64,000 bases of DNA from Lachnospiraceae bacterium (lineage in GTDB: Bacteria > Bacillota > Clostridia > Lachnospirales > Lachnospiraceae): positions 1-64,000 of the forward strand of contig QOUV01000008.1 of NCBI GenBank assembly GCA_003862155.1. Reading direction: 5' to 3'. Under the pieces are notes generated by a model. It did no database searches and was not told the DNA's origin. It saw only the letters and a program-made list of their open reading frames with translations. Positions 8,526 to 16,318 of the stretch are shown in pieces (position 1 is the first letter of the stretch; each line of letters opens with the position of its first letter). Position numbers and translations under genes: made by a program.

Positions 8526-9664
8526 ATCAGTTTCCTCACTATCTCCCTTACGTCGCGCTCTGTCTCTAATATATCCTCAACCGACGGATCCTCTTCAAAG
8601 TCGGCCTCTTCCATAGCTTTCTGTATGATCTGCGGAATCTGCACGAAGCGGATCTTTTTATTAAAAAATGCTGCGTCTGCCTCTTCGTTTGCGGCATTGA
8701 ATACACATGGCATATTGCCTCCGGCGAGGGAAGCATCGAATGCGAGCTGCAGTCCGAAGAACGTCTCCATATCAGGATGGTAAAAATGCAGTGTCTGTAC
8801 CTCGAAGAGATCGAGCGGCTTTACAGTAAGCTCTCCGCGGTTCGGATAGGTAAGCGCATAGTGGATAGGAATCTTCATGTCCGGGACGCCCATCTGTCCA
8901 ATTACTGCCCCATCGTCGTATTCTACGGCTGAATGCAGGATGCTTTCAGGATGCACGAGGACCTGGATGCGGTTTACCGGAACGCCGAAAAGCCAGTGTG
9001 CTTCCATGACTTCAAGTCCTTTATTTACCATGCTGGCAGAGTCTATTGTGACTTTTCTGCCCATGGACCAGTTTGGATTCTTAAGGGCATCTTCAAGTGT
9101 CACCTGCTCAAGCTCCTCGTAAGTCTTTCCACGGAAAGGACCACCGGAAGCTGTAAGGAGGATGCGCTTTATATTTTCACTCTCGTTTCCTCTTAAGCTC
9201 TGGAATATGGCCGAATGCTCGGAGTCTACCGGGAGGATCTTAACACCGTTCTTTTTGGCAAGCGGCATAATGATGTGGCCTGCGGCCACGAGAGTCTCCT
9301 TGTTCGCGAGAGCTATAGTCTTCTTTTTCTCAATGGCCTTTATCGTAGGAATGATTCCCTTCATACCGACTATGGCGTTTAAGACCATGTCTGCCGCAGA
9401 ATCCTCTGCTACTGCATTAAGGCCTTCATCGCCCCAGAGAACTTCTATCGGAAGATCCTTTAAATCTTCTTTTAAAATATCTGCGTCCTCTTTTCCGGCG
9501 CACGAGATCAGATGAGGCATGTACTTTCTGGCCTGCTCTAAAAGGAGCTTTATATTCCTGCCGCAGGCTAGTGAAGAGACTTCTACGTCGCTCATCTGGT
9601 CGATAACTTCAAGAGTCTGGGTTCCGATAGAACCTGTAGAACCTATTATTGCTAATTTTTTCAT
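8513..9664 (-). CDS. dxr: 1-deoxy-D-xylulose 5-phosphate reductoisomerase
   Basis: A 383-residue Dxr, which isomerises and reduces DXP to MEP with NADPH in the first committed MEP step. The N-terminal Rossmann motif is IIGSTGSIGTQTLEVI. The metal and substrate residues lie in LPVDSEHSAIFQ and TASGGPF, and the flexible loop is seen at NPNWSMGRKVTIDSASMVNK. The family usually ends around 380-400 residues. It starts 4 bases after the cdsA stop. The 3' end runs into rseP by a 13-base overlap, so the two are probably translationally coupled. Confidence 0.97.
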   Translation of the reverse strand: MKKLAIIGSTGSIGTQTLEVIDQMSDVEVSSLACGRNIKLLLEQARKYMPHLISCAGKEDADILKEDLKDLPIEVLWGDEGLNAVAEDSAADMVLNAIVGMKGIIPTIKAIEKKKTIALANKETLVAAGHIIMPLAKKNGVKILPVDSEHSAIFQSLRGNESENIKRILLTASGGPFRGKTYEELEQVTLEDALKNPNWSMGRKVTIDSASMVNKGLEVMEAHWLFGVPVNRIQVLVHPESILHSAVEYDDGAVIGQMGVPDMKIPIHYALTYPNRGELTVKPLDLFEVQTLHFYHPDMETFFGLQLAFDASLAGGNMPCVFNAANEEADAAFFNKKIRFVQIPQIIQKAMEEADFEEDPSVEDILETERDVREIVRKLICTL

Positions 9665-9668
9665 AAGA

Positions 9669-10472
9669 TCATCCTAAAATAAATGTCACAAGATAAAAGA
9701 TGATTGGGGATGTGATAAGCACTGAATCGAATCGGTCTAAGATACCGCCGTGTCCTGGAATCAGCTTTCCGTAGTCTTTTATGCCGACATTTCTCTTTAT
9801 TGCAGAGGCTGCGAGGTCTCCTATCATAGAGATAAGTGCTCCAACCATCGAAAGGAGAGAAAGGAGTACAATGTCTCCGGTGCTCATGTAAATAAGCTTA
9901 CTTCTAAAAATCATAAGGTAGAGCAGGTTTAAAAGAAATGCTCCGACAACTCCGCCTACCGCTCCTTCAACTGTCTTTTTCGGGGAAAGGACCGGCGACA
10001 TGTGATGCCTGCCGCAGAGTCTTCCGACGCAGTATGCGCAGGTGTCGCATCCCCAGGATGTAAGGAAGATAAGCCATACAAGGTACTTTCCATGTGTGTA
10101 CTCACGTGTAGTAAAAATATACGAAAGCATTACAGAAACATAGAGAGGCCCGAAGAAAAGCTCCGCCGCCTGTCGTATCTCGTACCTCGGATAAGTCAAT
10201 ACATAGAAAAACAGGATGGCTACAAGCAGAAACACTATGAGCATCAGTGAGCTAAATCTCCAGAAATACCTTGCAAAATACCAGGCCAGTGTGAAAATAT
10301 ACCCTGACCAGGCTGCCGGTTCCTTTTCGAGCCCTACTGCCCTGTAAAATTCAAAGAGGCCGATCAGTGAAATAATGCAGGTAGAAACAAGAAGAACCGG
10401 ACCTCCTGGAATGATAAAAGCAAGCGCCAAAGCTACCAGCACGATGCTGCTTATTAATCTGGTTTTAAACAT
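9669..10472 (-). CDS. cdsA: Phosphatidate cytidylyltransferase
   Basis: A 267-residue integral membrane protein that makes CDP-diacylglycerol from phosphatidate and CTP. There are about seven to eight hydrophobic segments. The CDS signature is seen as LSPKKTVEGAVGGVVGAF after SWGCDTCAYCVGRLCGRH, and the conserved end is KRNVGIKDYGKLIPGHGGIL plus DRFDS. ATG at 10472 is preferred to the in-frame TTG at 10478, because AAAGG sits 7 bases before the ATG and is too close to the TTG. The start lies just after the uppS stop. Confidence 0.95.
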   Translation of the reverse strand: MFKTRLISSIVLVALALAFIIPGGPVLLVSTCIISLIGLFEFYRAVGLEKEPAAWSGYIFTLAWYFARYFWRFSSLMLIVFLLVAILFFYVLTYPRYEIRQAAELFFGPLYVSVMLSYIFTTREYTHGKYLVWLIFLTSWGCDTCAYCVGRLCGRHHMSPVLSPKKTVEGAVGGVVGAFLLNLLYLMIFRSKLIYMSTGDIVLLSLLSMVGALISMIGDLAASAIKRNVGIKDYGKLIPGHGGILDRFDSVLITSPIIFYLVTFILG

Positions 10473-10474
10473 AA

Positions 10475-11176
10475 TCAAACCTTTCCGTATCTGCGATTTC
10501 TATGTCTGTAGCTGTCCACAGCCTTCTTTAACTCTTCCTCTGTAAAATCAGGCCAGTCCACCGGGGTAAAGTAGAGCTCGGTGTAGGCAAGCTGCCATAA
10601 GAGGAAGTTAGAAATCCTCTGCTCTCCACTCGTTCTGATGAGAAGGTCAGGGTCTGGAATATCAGCTGTGTCGAGATATCTGCTGAACGTCTCCTCAGTA
10701 ATTTCGTCAGGATCCTTGACATCTGCGTACATTTTTCTCATGGCGCGGAGCATCTCGTCACGGCTTCCGTAGTTGATACAGATGCACAGACACATTCCGG
10801 TGTTTTCGGCAGTGGCATTTTCGAGCTCAGTGGCCTCTTTTAAAAGGTCAGCAGGAAGCCCGGATTTGTCGCCGATTATGCGGGCTCTCATGCCCTCCTG
10901 AAGACAAAGCTTCTGGCATATTTTCATATATTTTGCGAGAAGCTTCATCAGAGTTGAAACCTCATCCTTTGGACGGTTCCAGTTCTCTGTAGAAAACGCA
11001 TAGAGAGACAGATACTTAATGCCCAGCTCATTTGCGGCTTTAGTTATCGGTTCGACTCTCTTGGCTCCCTGTATATGCCCGTAAGTGCGCGGCATTCCCT
11101 TGGCTTTGGCCCATCTGCCGTTGCCATCGAGAATGATCGCAACGTGTTTTGGGACCGGCAGAAGTTCTTCTTCCAT
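10475..11176 (-). CDS. uppS: Isoprenyl (undecaprenyl) diphosphate synthase
   Basis: A 233-residue cis-prenyltransferase that elongates FPP with IPP to the C55 lipid carrier for peptidoglycan synthesis. The signature starts HVAIILDGNGRWAKAKGMPR with the catalytic Asp in LDGNGRW (about residue 18). LYAFSTENWNRP and a C-terminal DLLIRTSGEQRISNFLLWQ with LYFTPVDWPDF complete the family pattern. An AAAGGTGG ribosome binding site precedes the ATG. An intrinsic terminator lies between frr and this gene, so it relies on read-through or on a promoter not identified here. Confidence 0.97.
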   Translation of the reverse strand: MEEELLPVPKHVAIILDGNGRWAKAKGMPRTYGHIQGAKRVEPITKAANELGIKYLSLYAFSTENWNRPKDEVSTLMKLLAKYMKICQKLCLQEGMRARIIGDKSGLPADLLKEATELENATAENTGMCLCICINYGSRDEMLRAMRKMYADVKDPDEITEETFSRYLDTADIPDPDLLIRTSGEQRISNFLLWQLAYTELYFTPVDWPDFTEEELKKAVDSYRHRNRRYGKV

Positions 11177-11190
11177 AAAAATCCACCTTT

Positions 11191-11218
11191 AATAAAAAAT
11201 GGGGACTTTTCAGTCCCC
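11191..11218 (-). terminator. Intrinsic terminator after frr
   Basis: On the minus strand GGGGACT, loop GAAA and AGTCCCC (11201-11218) form a 7-bp GC-rich stem closed by a GNRA tetraloop, followed by ATTTTTTATT. It sits in the 54-bp frr-uppS gap. It would separate pyrH-frr from uppS-cdsA-dxr or reduce read-through into them. Confidence 0.85.
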
Positions 11219-11230
11219 TCTGTAATATTT

Positions 11231-11785
11231 TTATACTGTCATTATCTCTTTGGTCTTATTCTCAATGGCTGAGTCGACCTTAGCAACGTACTCATCAGTG
11301 AGCTTCTGAATCTGATCCTGCAGATCCTTTGTCTCGTCCTCCGAGACATCCTCTTCCTTGCTGAGCTTCTTGACAAAGTCGTTCGCATCGCGGCGGACGT
11401 TCCTTACGGCAACCTTGCCATTCTCACCCATCTTCTTGACCTCTTTGGCGAGTTCCTTACGGCGCTCCTCTGTAAGGTCAGGGAAGACCAGGCGGATATT
11501 CTTGCCATCATTCGTAGGATTGATGCCGATATCTGACATCATTATAGCCTTCTCAACTTCCTTTACGAGCTTTGGCTCCCATGGTGTGATCTGAATCATC
11601 CTGGCTTCAGGAACTGTAACATTCGCTACCTGCTGAATAGGGGTAGGAGCTCCGTAGTAATCCACCGTGAGCTTGTCTAAGATGTGCGGGTTCGCTCTTC
11701 CGGCACGGATAGCTGCATAATCCTTCATAAGTGAATCGTAGGATTTCTGCATCTTATCCTTGAATTCGTTTAATCTCTTGTCCAT
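11231..11785 (-). CDS. frr: Ribosome recycling factor
   Basis: A 184-residue RRF, which with EF-G splits post-termination ribosomes. The N-terminus MDKRLNEFKDKMQKSYDSL and the signature IRAGRANPHILDKLTVDYYG are typical. QVANVTVPEARMIQI, GINPTNDGKNIRL and RRDANDFVKKL follow, with a long C-terminal helix. ATG at 11785 is chosen because it gives the normal family N-terminus and has AGGGA upstream; an in-frame ATG at 11830 would reach into pyrH. It is 10 bp downstream of pyrH, the usual arrangement. Confidence 0.97.
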   Translation of the reverse strand: MDKRLNEFKDKMQKSYDSLMKDYAAIRAGRANPHILDKLTVDYYGAPTPIQQVANVTVPEARMIQITPWEPKLVKEVEKAIMMSDIGINPTNDGKNIRLVFPDLTEERRKELAKEVKKMGENGKVAVRNVRRDANDFVKKLSKEEDVSEDETKDLQDQIQKLTDEYVAKVDSAIENKTKEIMTV

Positions 11786-11795
11786 ATTTTTTCCC

Positions 11796-12491
11796 TTATA
11801 CTGTAACTGTGGTTCCGTTAAAGTCTCCACTGACAGCCTTTAATATGCTGTCCTTCTCATCGAGTGCAAAGACACGCATCGGCATCTTGTTCTCCATGCA
11901 CATGATAGAAGCGGTAAGGTCCATGACTCCGAGCTTCTGTGCGATGACATCGTCAATAGAAATCGTATCGTATCTTCTGGCATCAGGATTCGTCTTAGGA
12001 TCCGAATCGTAAATGCCGTCAACTGCCTTGGCAAGAAGGATCATGTCTGCGCCGATCTCAATGGCTCTCAATGCTGTGGCCGTATCAGTTGAAAAATACG
12101 GATGACCAGTGCCTCCTGCGAAAAATACGACGTGACCGGCATTTAAATACTTCTCTGCCCTGTCCTTCGAATAGAGCTTGGTAAATGAACCACACTCGAA
12201 CGGCGTCAGCACATTTGTCATAAGACCTGTGTGCCTTACTGCCTCCGACATATAGATGCAGTTCATTATCGTGGCGAGCATCCCGATCTGGTCAGCCTGG
12301 GAGCGACCCATATCACCTGAAGTACGGCCTCTCCAGAAATTACCGCCACCGATAACTATACCAATCTGAATGCCGGTATCTGCGACTTTCTTAATCTGGG
12401 CAGCTACTGAAGCGGCATTTGATTCGTCAAAACCGAAGCCCTTGCTGCCTGAGAGGGCCTCACCTGAGAGCTTTAATAAAATTCTCTTCAT
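11796..12491 (-). CDS. pyrH: UMP kinase
   Basis: A 231-residue hexameric UMP kinase of the amino-acid kinase fold, making UDP from UMP. The motifs are MKRILLKLSGEALSG at the start, GIVIGGGNFWRG, MLATIMNCIYMSEAV, FFAGGTGHPYFSTDTATALR and AKAVDGIYDSDPK. Length is near 230-245, as usual. The start overlaps the bactofilin stop by 4 bases (ATGA), so it is coupled to that gene rather than following tsf directly as in most Firmicutes. Confidence 0.97.
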   Translation of the reverse strand: MKRILLKLSGEALSGSKGFGFDESNAASVAAQIKKVADTGIQIGIVIGGGNFWRGRTSGDMGRSQADQIGMLATIMNCIYMSEAVRHTGLMTNVLTPFECGSFTKLYSKDRAEKYLNAGHVVFFAGGTGHPYFSTDTATALRAIEIGADMILLAKAVDGIYDSDPKTNPDARRYDTISIDDVIAQKLGVMDLTASIMCMENKMPMRVFALDEKDSILKAVSGDFNGTTVTV

Positions 12492-13393
12492 TGCTGAGCT
12501 TCCTCACCGCCAAATACGGCATTGACATCGACATCTGCATAAGCCTGTGAGCAGAAGCCCTCGATGATAGCGCCATTGTTGATCTGAACGCTCTTGGACT
12601 TGATGTTGCCCATGACTACGGCTGAAGTATCGATAACTACAGGTCCCTGAACATCGATATCGCCCTTAACAGCTCCTGCGATAACAGCTGAAGAAGCGCT
12701 GACATTTCCGATGATAACTGAGCCTGCACCAACATTTACAGTGCCATCTGAAACGACTTCACCCTGAATGCGGGCCTGATCTGCCATGAATTCGGATGTC
12801 TGTGAATTTCCATTGATAGCTCCTGTAACGGTAAGCTTACCGTTGCATCTGACATTACCATTAATAGTACCTTCTACACTTATAGATCCTGTAGAGTCGA
12901 GATCACCTGTGATAGTCATGCCTGCAGTGATGACTGCGTTCTCATCTGATGCTGCCGGGCGGGTATTTAAAGTGTCAAGATTGTCTGCTGCTGGTGTCTG
13001 GTAATCCATAGTTCTGTTTACTTCCTTTGATTCTGTTGCTGGTTTGACTGTCTGAGGTACTGGTGCTTTGGCAGGCTGTGGAGAAACTGCCTGCGGTGTG
13101 ATGTTTTCGGTCTTGTTTACTGCAGAAGCCTTCTTTTCAGAACTGTCTGCGCCACCATTTAAAAGCTCAGCAGGTGTAACCTGATGAGAATCTCCGGCCG
13201 GTTTACTCTGAGGTGCATCGACCTTCTTGGAAACCTTCTCCAAAAGGCCGTCGAGCTTTGACAGCTCGGAATTAACATCGATGTTCGAATCATCGATCGG
13301 ACCTGCAGATGACGTCTTCGCATCTGTCTTGTTATCTGACATCTCATCCACTGCATCTGAGAAATCATCTTTAAAATCCTTAAAGAAACTCAT
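12488..13393 (-). CDS. Bactofilin-family polymer-forming cytoskeletal protein
   Basis: A 301-residue protein. Residues 1 to about 150 are low-complexity and rich in Ser, Pro, Lys and Asp, probably disordered. Residues about 150 to 285 carry short Gly/Val-rich repeats such as GTINGNVRCNGKLTVTGAI, VNVGAGSVIIGNVS and VVIDTSAVVMGNIKSKSVQI, typical of the right-handed beta-helix of bactofilins (DUF583). Such proteins polymerise without nucleotide and act as membrane-proximal scaffolds in cell shape or flagellar placement. It lies between a membrane polysaccharide deacetylase and pyrH, so a cell-envelope role is plausible but inferred. Confidence 0.85.
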   Translation of the reverse strand: MSFFKDFKDDFSDAVDEMSDNKTDAKTSSAGPIDDSNIDVNSELSKLDGLLEKVSKKVDAPQSKPAGDSHQVTPAELLNGGADSSEKKASAVNKTENITPQAVSPQPAKAPVPQTVKPATESKEVNRTMDYQTPAADNLDTLNTRPAASDENAVITAGMTITGDLDSTGSISVEGTINGNVRCNGKLTVTGAINGNSQTSEFMADQARIQGEVVSDGTVNVGAGSVIIGNVSASSAVIAGAVKGDIDVQGPVVIDTSAVVMGNIKSKSVQINNGAIIEGFCSQAYADVDVNAVFGGEEAQQ

Positions 13394-13412
13394 TTACTTA
13401 CCTCCATAAACT

Positions 13413-14369
13413 TTATTTGGTGGAAAGACTGACATGCTGGATCAGCCTTGTATTATCATCTATCGGCAGGATAATATCCCCCTCGCCCTGAATCTTCTGG
13501 ATAAGCTTCGGAAGAGCCTCAACTGTGGAGTCTTTCGCAGCGGCATCATGCATCAGAACAACCGACGTTCTATATTTTACCACATCCCTCATGATATTTT
13601 CAATAATTTCATCAGAAGTCTTCTTTTTTGATGAAGCATCTTCACTAGATACATTCCAGTCAAAATATCGCACGTGTTCTTTGTCAAGAAAGCGGATCAG
13701 GTCCGACATGTCTGCCCTGGAAACTGTATTTGAACTGCCTCCCGGAAAGCGGTAGAGATTGCTCTTTACACCGGTATATTTATAGATCAGTTTCTGAATT
13801 CTGAAAAAATCGTCCTTAAAAGAAGAAAGAGATGCATACACCTGACCGTAGTCGTGGGTGTAGGAATGCATCCCTATGGTATGTCCTTCTTTTACTATCC
13901 GTTTGTACATTGCGACAGAGTGGGCGTCTGTTCTCCCGTTTACAAAAAAAGTGGCTTTAACATTGTAATCATCCAGGATATTGAGAATTTTGTCAGTGTT
14001 TACGCTCGGACCGTCGTCGAATGTCAGATAGACTTTCCTGACATCGGATTCATCGGCCAGGTTTTCGACATCGGTCTTTACGTCATTAGTCTTTATCGCT
14101 GTATCCTTTGTCTTAGTGAGCGCCCTGGATGACTTCCGGGTATTTGCCGATGAAGCGTCCTTTTCCATCAGTGTGCGGACAGTCTCGTTTAAGTCCTTAA
14201 CTTCCGAATATAAATGAATTGAAAAAATTCCCAGGAAAATTATAGCTGCTATAGAAAAAAGAACCCAGAATATCAGAAAACTGGTCAGAAATTTTTTCAT
14301 GCGGTGGACACGACCAACTTTATTTCTACGCTCCCTTATCTGGTCTGCGTTATCAGTTTCGTTCATCAT
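13413..14369 (-). CDS. Membrane-anchored polysaccharide deacetylase (NodB domain)
   Basis: A 318-residue protein with a cytoplasmic basic start, one membrane helix (about residues 27-52), a linker and a NodB/CE4 domain from about 110 on. The CE4 motifs are visible: YLTFDDGPS with the metal Asp pair, HSYTH with the metal histidines, RFPGGSSN, DWNVSSED and the final VVLMHDAAA. All expected catalytic groups are present, so it should be an active N-deacetylase acting on peptidoglycan or another surface glycan outside the membrane. The first ATG lies directly after the tsf terminator T-tract with no convincing ribosome binding site, so the start is uncertain; an ATG at 14297 would begin just before the helix. 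Confidence 0.9.
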   Translation of the reverse strand: MMNETDNADQIRERRNKVGRVHRMKKFLTSFLIFWVLFSIAAIIFLGIFSIHLYSEVKDLNETVRTLMEKDASSANTRKSSRALTKTKDTAIKTNDVKTDVENLADESDVRKVYLTFDDGPSVNTDKILNILDDYNVKATFFVNGRTDAHSVAMYKRIVKEGHTIGMHSYTHDYGQVYASLSSFKDDFFRIQKLIYKYTGVKSNLYRFPGGSSNTVSRADMSDLIRFLDKEHVRYFDWNVSSEDASSKKKTSDEIIENIMRDVVKYRTSVVLMHDAAAKDSTVEALPKLIQKIQGEGDIILPIDDNTRLIQHVSLSTK

Positions 14370-14370
14370 T

Positions 14371-14416
14371 ATAAAAAAACAGGCACTGATACTACTGTAC
14401 TTGTAATATCAGTGCC
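14371..14416 (-). terminator. Intrinsic terminator after tsf
   Basis: On the minus strand GGCACTGATA... pairs with ...TATCAGTGCC (hairpin 14382-14416, about 14 bp of stem with a 7-base loop), followed by TGTTTTTTTAT. It follows the tsf stop by about 17 bases and ends the rpsB-tsf transcript just before the deacetylase gene. Confidence 0.9.
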
Positions 14417-14432
14417 CTTAAAAATCAATTGA

Positions 14433-15362
14433 TTACTGCATCTGCTTTGCTACTTCTTCAGCAAAGTTCTCATTTCTCTTCTCAAGTCCTTCGCCTGTCT
14501 CAAAACGAACGAATTCCTTGATCTTGAGGTCTGTTCCGGCAGCCTTAGCTACCTGATCCAGGTACTTGGCAACTGACTGCTTTCCGTCCTCAGCCTTGAC
14601 GTAAACCTGATCCATCAGGCATACTTCCTTGAGCTCTTTGTTCAGACGGCCCTTAACGATGCCATTCTTAACCTTCTCAGGCTTCTTGGACTCCTTCTCA
14701 TCGTTCTCAATCTGAGCCTTGATGATCTCTGTCTCGTGATCGATGAAGTCCTGATCTACATCAGAATCTCTGATGTACTTAGGATTTAAAGCAGCGATCT
14801 GCATAGCTACGTTGTGAAGTGCTTCCTTAACATCATCTGTAGGGTTCGGGCACTCAGCGCTTAAGATAACGCCGATTCTGCCGCCGCCATGGATGTATGA
14901 TACGATAACACCGTTGTCAGCTGTAAGCTTTCTGAAACGTCTGATTGAAAGCTTCTCGCCGATAACTGCGATCTCCTCGTCCTGAGCTTCCTTTACAGTC
15001 TTGGATGGATCTGCGATCCACTTGTCAGCCATGAAGCCGTCGATATCTGTGGCGGAAGTCTTAAGAGCTGTATTTGCAACGTCTTTAACGAATGCCTTGA
15101 ACTTGTCGTTATTTGCAACGAAATCTGTCTCTGAGTTAACCTCAACGATAGCTGCGGTATTTCCTTCAGCTACGACATCAACAAGTCCCTCTGCTGCGAT
15201 ACGGTTAGCCTTCTTCTCGGCCTTAGCCTGGCCGTTCTTACGAAGGTACTCAACAGCAGCTTCCATATCTCCATTAGTCTCAGAAAGTGCCTTCTTGCAG
15301 TCCATCATTCCTGCACCAGTCTGCTCACGAAGGTCCTTTACCATTTTTGCTGTAACAGCCAT
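14433..15362 (-). CDS. tsf: Translation elongation factor Ts
   Basis: A 309-residue EF-Ts, the guanine nucleotide exchange factor of EF-Tu. The N-terminal UBA-like domain reads MVKDLREQTGAGMMDCKKAL, followed by the signature RKNGQAKAEKKANRIAAEG and the core NSETDFVANNDKF with the conserved TDFV motif. The C-terminal part contains GRLNKELKEVCLMDQVYV and a coiled segment. Length fits the family. It is 41 bp after rpsB and co-transcribed with it. Confidence 0.97.
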   Translation of the reverse strand: MAVTAKMVKDLREQTGAGMMDCKKALSETNGDMEAAVEYLRKNGQAKAEKKANRIAAEGLVDVVAEGNTAAIVEVNSETDFVANNDKFKAFVKDVANTALKTSATDIDGFMADKWIADPSKTVKEAQDEEIAVIGEKLSIRRFRKLTADNGVIVSYIHGGGRIGVILSAECPNPTDDVKEALHNVAMQIAALNPKYIRDSDVDQDFIDHETEIIKAQIENDEKESKKPEKVKNGIVKGRLNKELKEVCLMDQVYVKAEDGKQSVAKYLDQVAKAAGTDLKIKEFVRFETGEGLEKRNENFAEEVAKQMQ

Positions 15363-15403
15363 TTTATCTCCTTTATATAAAAAACGTTTAGCTAAATATC
15401 AGA

Positions 15404-16147
15404 TTACTCTGCAGTCTCAGCTGCCTCGACATCAGCGGCCTCATTTGCAGGGGCAGATGCTTCTTCGCCCTGCTTAGCCTCGATAACGGCGTCAGCCATC
15501 TTTGATACGATAAGCTTTACGGCACGGATAGCGTCGTCATTTCCAGGGATGACATAGTCAAGCTCATCCGGGTTGCAGTTTGTATCGGCGATTCCGATAA
15601 CTGTAAGTCCAAGTGAGTTAGCTTCCTTAACGCAGAGAGCCTCCTTCTTAGGATCTACTACGAATACAGCATCAGGGATTCTGTCCATATCCTTGATTCC
15701 GCCAAGGTTTCTGGTGAGTTTCTCCTGCTCTTTCTTGAGGTTGGCTACTTCCTTCTTAGGAAGGACATCAAATGTGCCATCCTCAGCCATCTTCTCGATC
15801 TTCTTAAGACGATCAATTCTGGAACGGATAGTACGGAAGTTTGTAAGCATTCCGCCAAGCCATCTCTCGTTAACATAGTACTCGCCGCAGCGTGCAGCTT
15901 CCTCAGCGATAGTGTCTGAAGCCTGCTTCTTTGTACCAACGAAGAGGATCGTTCCTCCCTGTGCTACGATATCGAAGATAGCCTTGTAAGCATCGTCGAT
16001 CATACCAACAGTCTTCTGAAGATCGATGATATGGATTCCGTTTCTCTGTGTGTAGATGTACGGAGCCATTCTAGGATCCCATCTGCGTGTCTGGTGACCA
16101 AAGTGGACACCTGCCTCGAGTAACTGTTTCATTGATAAAACGCTCAT
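15404..16147 (-). CDS. rpsB: 30S ribosomal protein S2
   Basis: A 247-residue S2 protein. The typical start [20 protein letters not shown] is followed by [20 protein letters not shown]. Further signatures are [34 protein letters not shown] and [19 protein letters not shown]. The C-terminal tail is acidic (Glu/Ala-rich). A strong ribosome binding site AGGAGGTAAG precedes the ATG. The gene has its own promoter and a structured leader, described separately. Confidence 0.98.
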   Translation of the reverse strand: MSVLSMKQLLEAGVHFGHQTRRWDPRMAPYIYTQRNGIHIIDLQKTVGMIDDAYKAIFDIVAQGGTILFVGTKKQASDTIAEEAARCGEYYVNERWLGGMLTNFRTIRSRIDRLKKIEKMAEDGTFDVLPKKEVANLKKEQEKLTRNLGGIKDMDRIPDAVFVVDPKKEALCVKEANSLGLTVIGIADTNCNPDELDYVIPGNDDAIRAVKLIVSKMADAVIEAKQGEEASAPANEAADVEAAETAE

Positions 16148-16272
16148 TTCTTACCTCCTATGGTTATACGTCCAGCTGTCTCAACTGCTTCGGAAACCTC
16201 TGCATAAAAGGCACCACCCTCTGCATTAACAGCTGTGCAAAATAAAAGAGACCACTATGGTCTCTCAACTGA
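16148..16272 (-). promoter_or_regulatory. rpsB leader with repeats and closing stem
   Basis: The leader downstream of the rpsB promoter holds two direct copies of ATGCAGAGG (16218-16226 and 16197-16205, minus strand). They are enclosed by two ACAGCTG sequences (16230-16236 and 16173-16179) that can pair with each other. CAGTTGAGA also occurs twice (16263-16271 and 16179-16187). Autoregulation by S2 is known for rpsB leaders in other bacteria; assigning that here is inference. Confidence 0.45.
16239..16265 (-). terminator. Terminator-like hairpin in the rpsB leader
   Basis: On the minus strand AGAGACCA, loop TAG and TGGTCTCT form a perfect 8-bp stem (16247-16265), followed directly by TTTATTTT. 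It lies downstream of the likely rpsB promoter. It can either end the flagellar transcript arriving from 16319 or attenuate rpsB. Confidence 0.75.
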
Positions 16273-16295
16273 GCCTGTAGTATTATACTACAGGC
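16273..16295. repeat. Perfect 10-bp palindrome over the rpsB -10 box
   Basis: GCCTGTAGTA (16273-16282) and TACTACAGGC (16286-16295) are perfectly complementary around a 3-base centre. The -10 hexamer TATAAT at 16282-16287 (minus strand) lies inside it. No T-run follows, so an operator is more likely than a terminator. Confidence 0.7.
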
Positions 16296-16310
16296 AATTA
16301 TAAAAATCAA
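16282..16310 (-). promoter_or_regulatory. Likely SigA promoter of rpsB-tsf
   Basis: Minus strand TTGATT (16305-16310), a 17-bp spacer and TATAAT (16282-16287). The start site would fall near 16275, giving a leader of about 125 bases. The elements lie just after the stop of the mltG-like gene. Confidence 0.7.
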
Positions 16311-16318
16311 TAGAAATC

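Noticed and set aside
14366..14380. TATAAT next to the deacetylase start as a promoter
   Set aside because: It is part of the terminator T-tract, lies directly on the start codon and lacks a -35 box at proper spacing.
16206..16226. T-box antiterminator in the rpsB leader
   Set aside because: GAGGGTGGTGCC resembles the T-box core, but no specifier loop or AG-bulge stem was found and rpsB is not an amino-acid gene.
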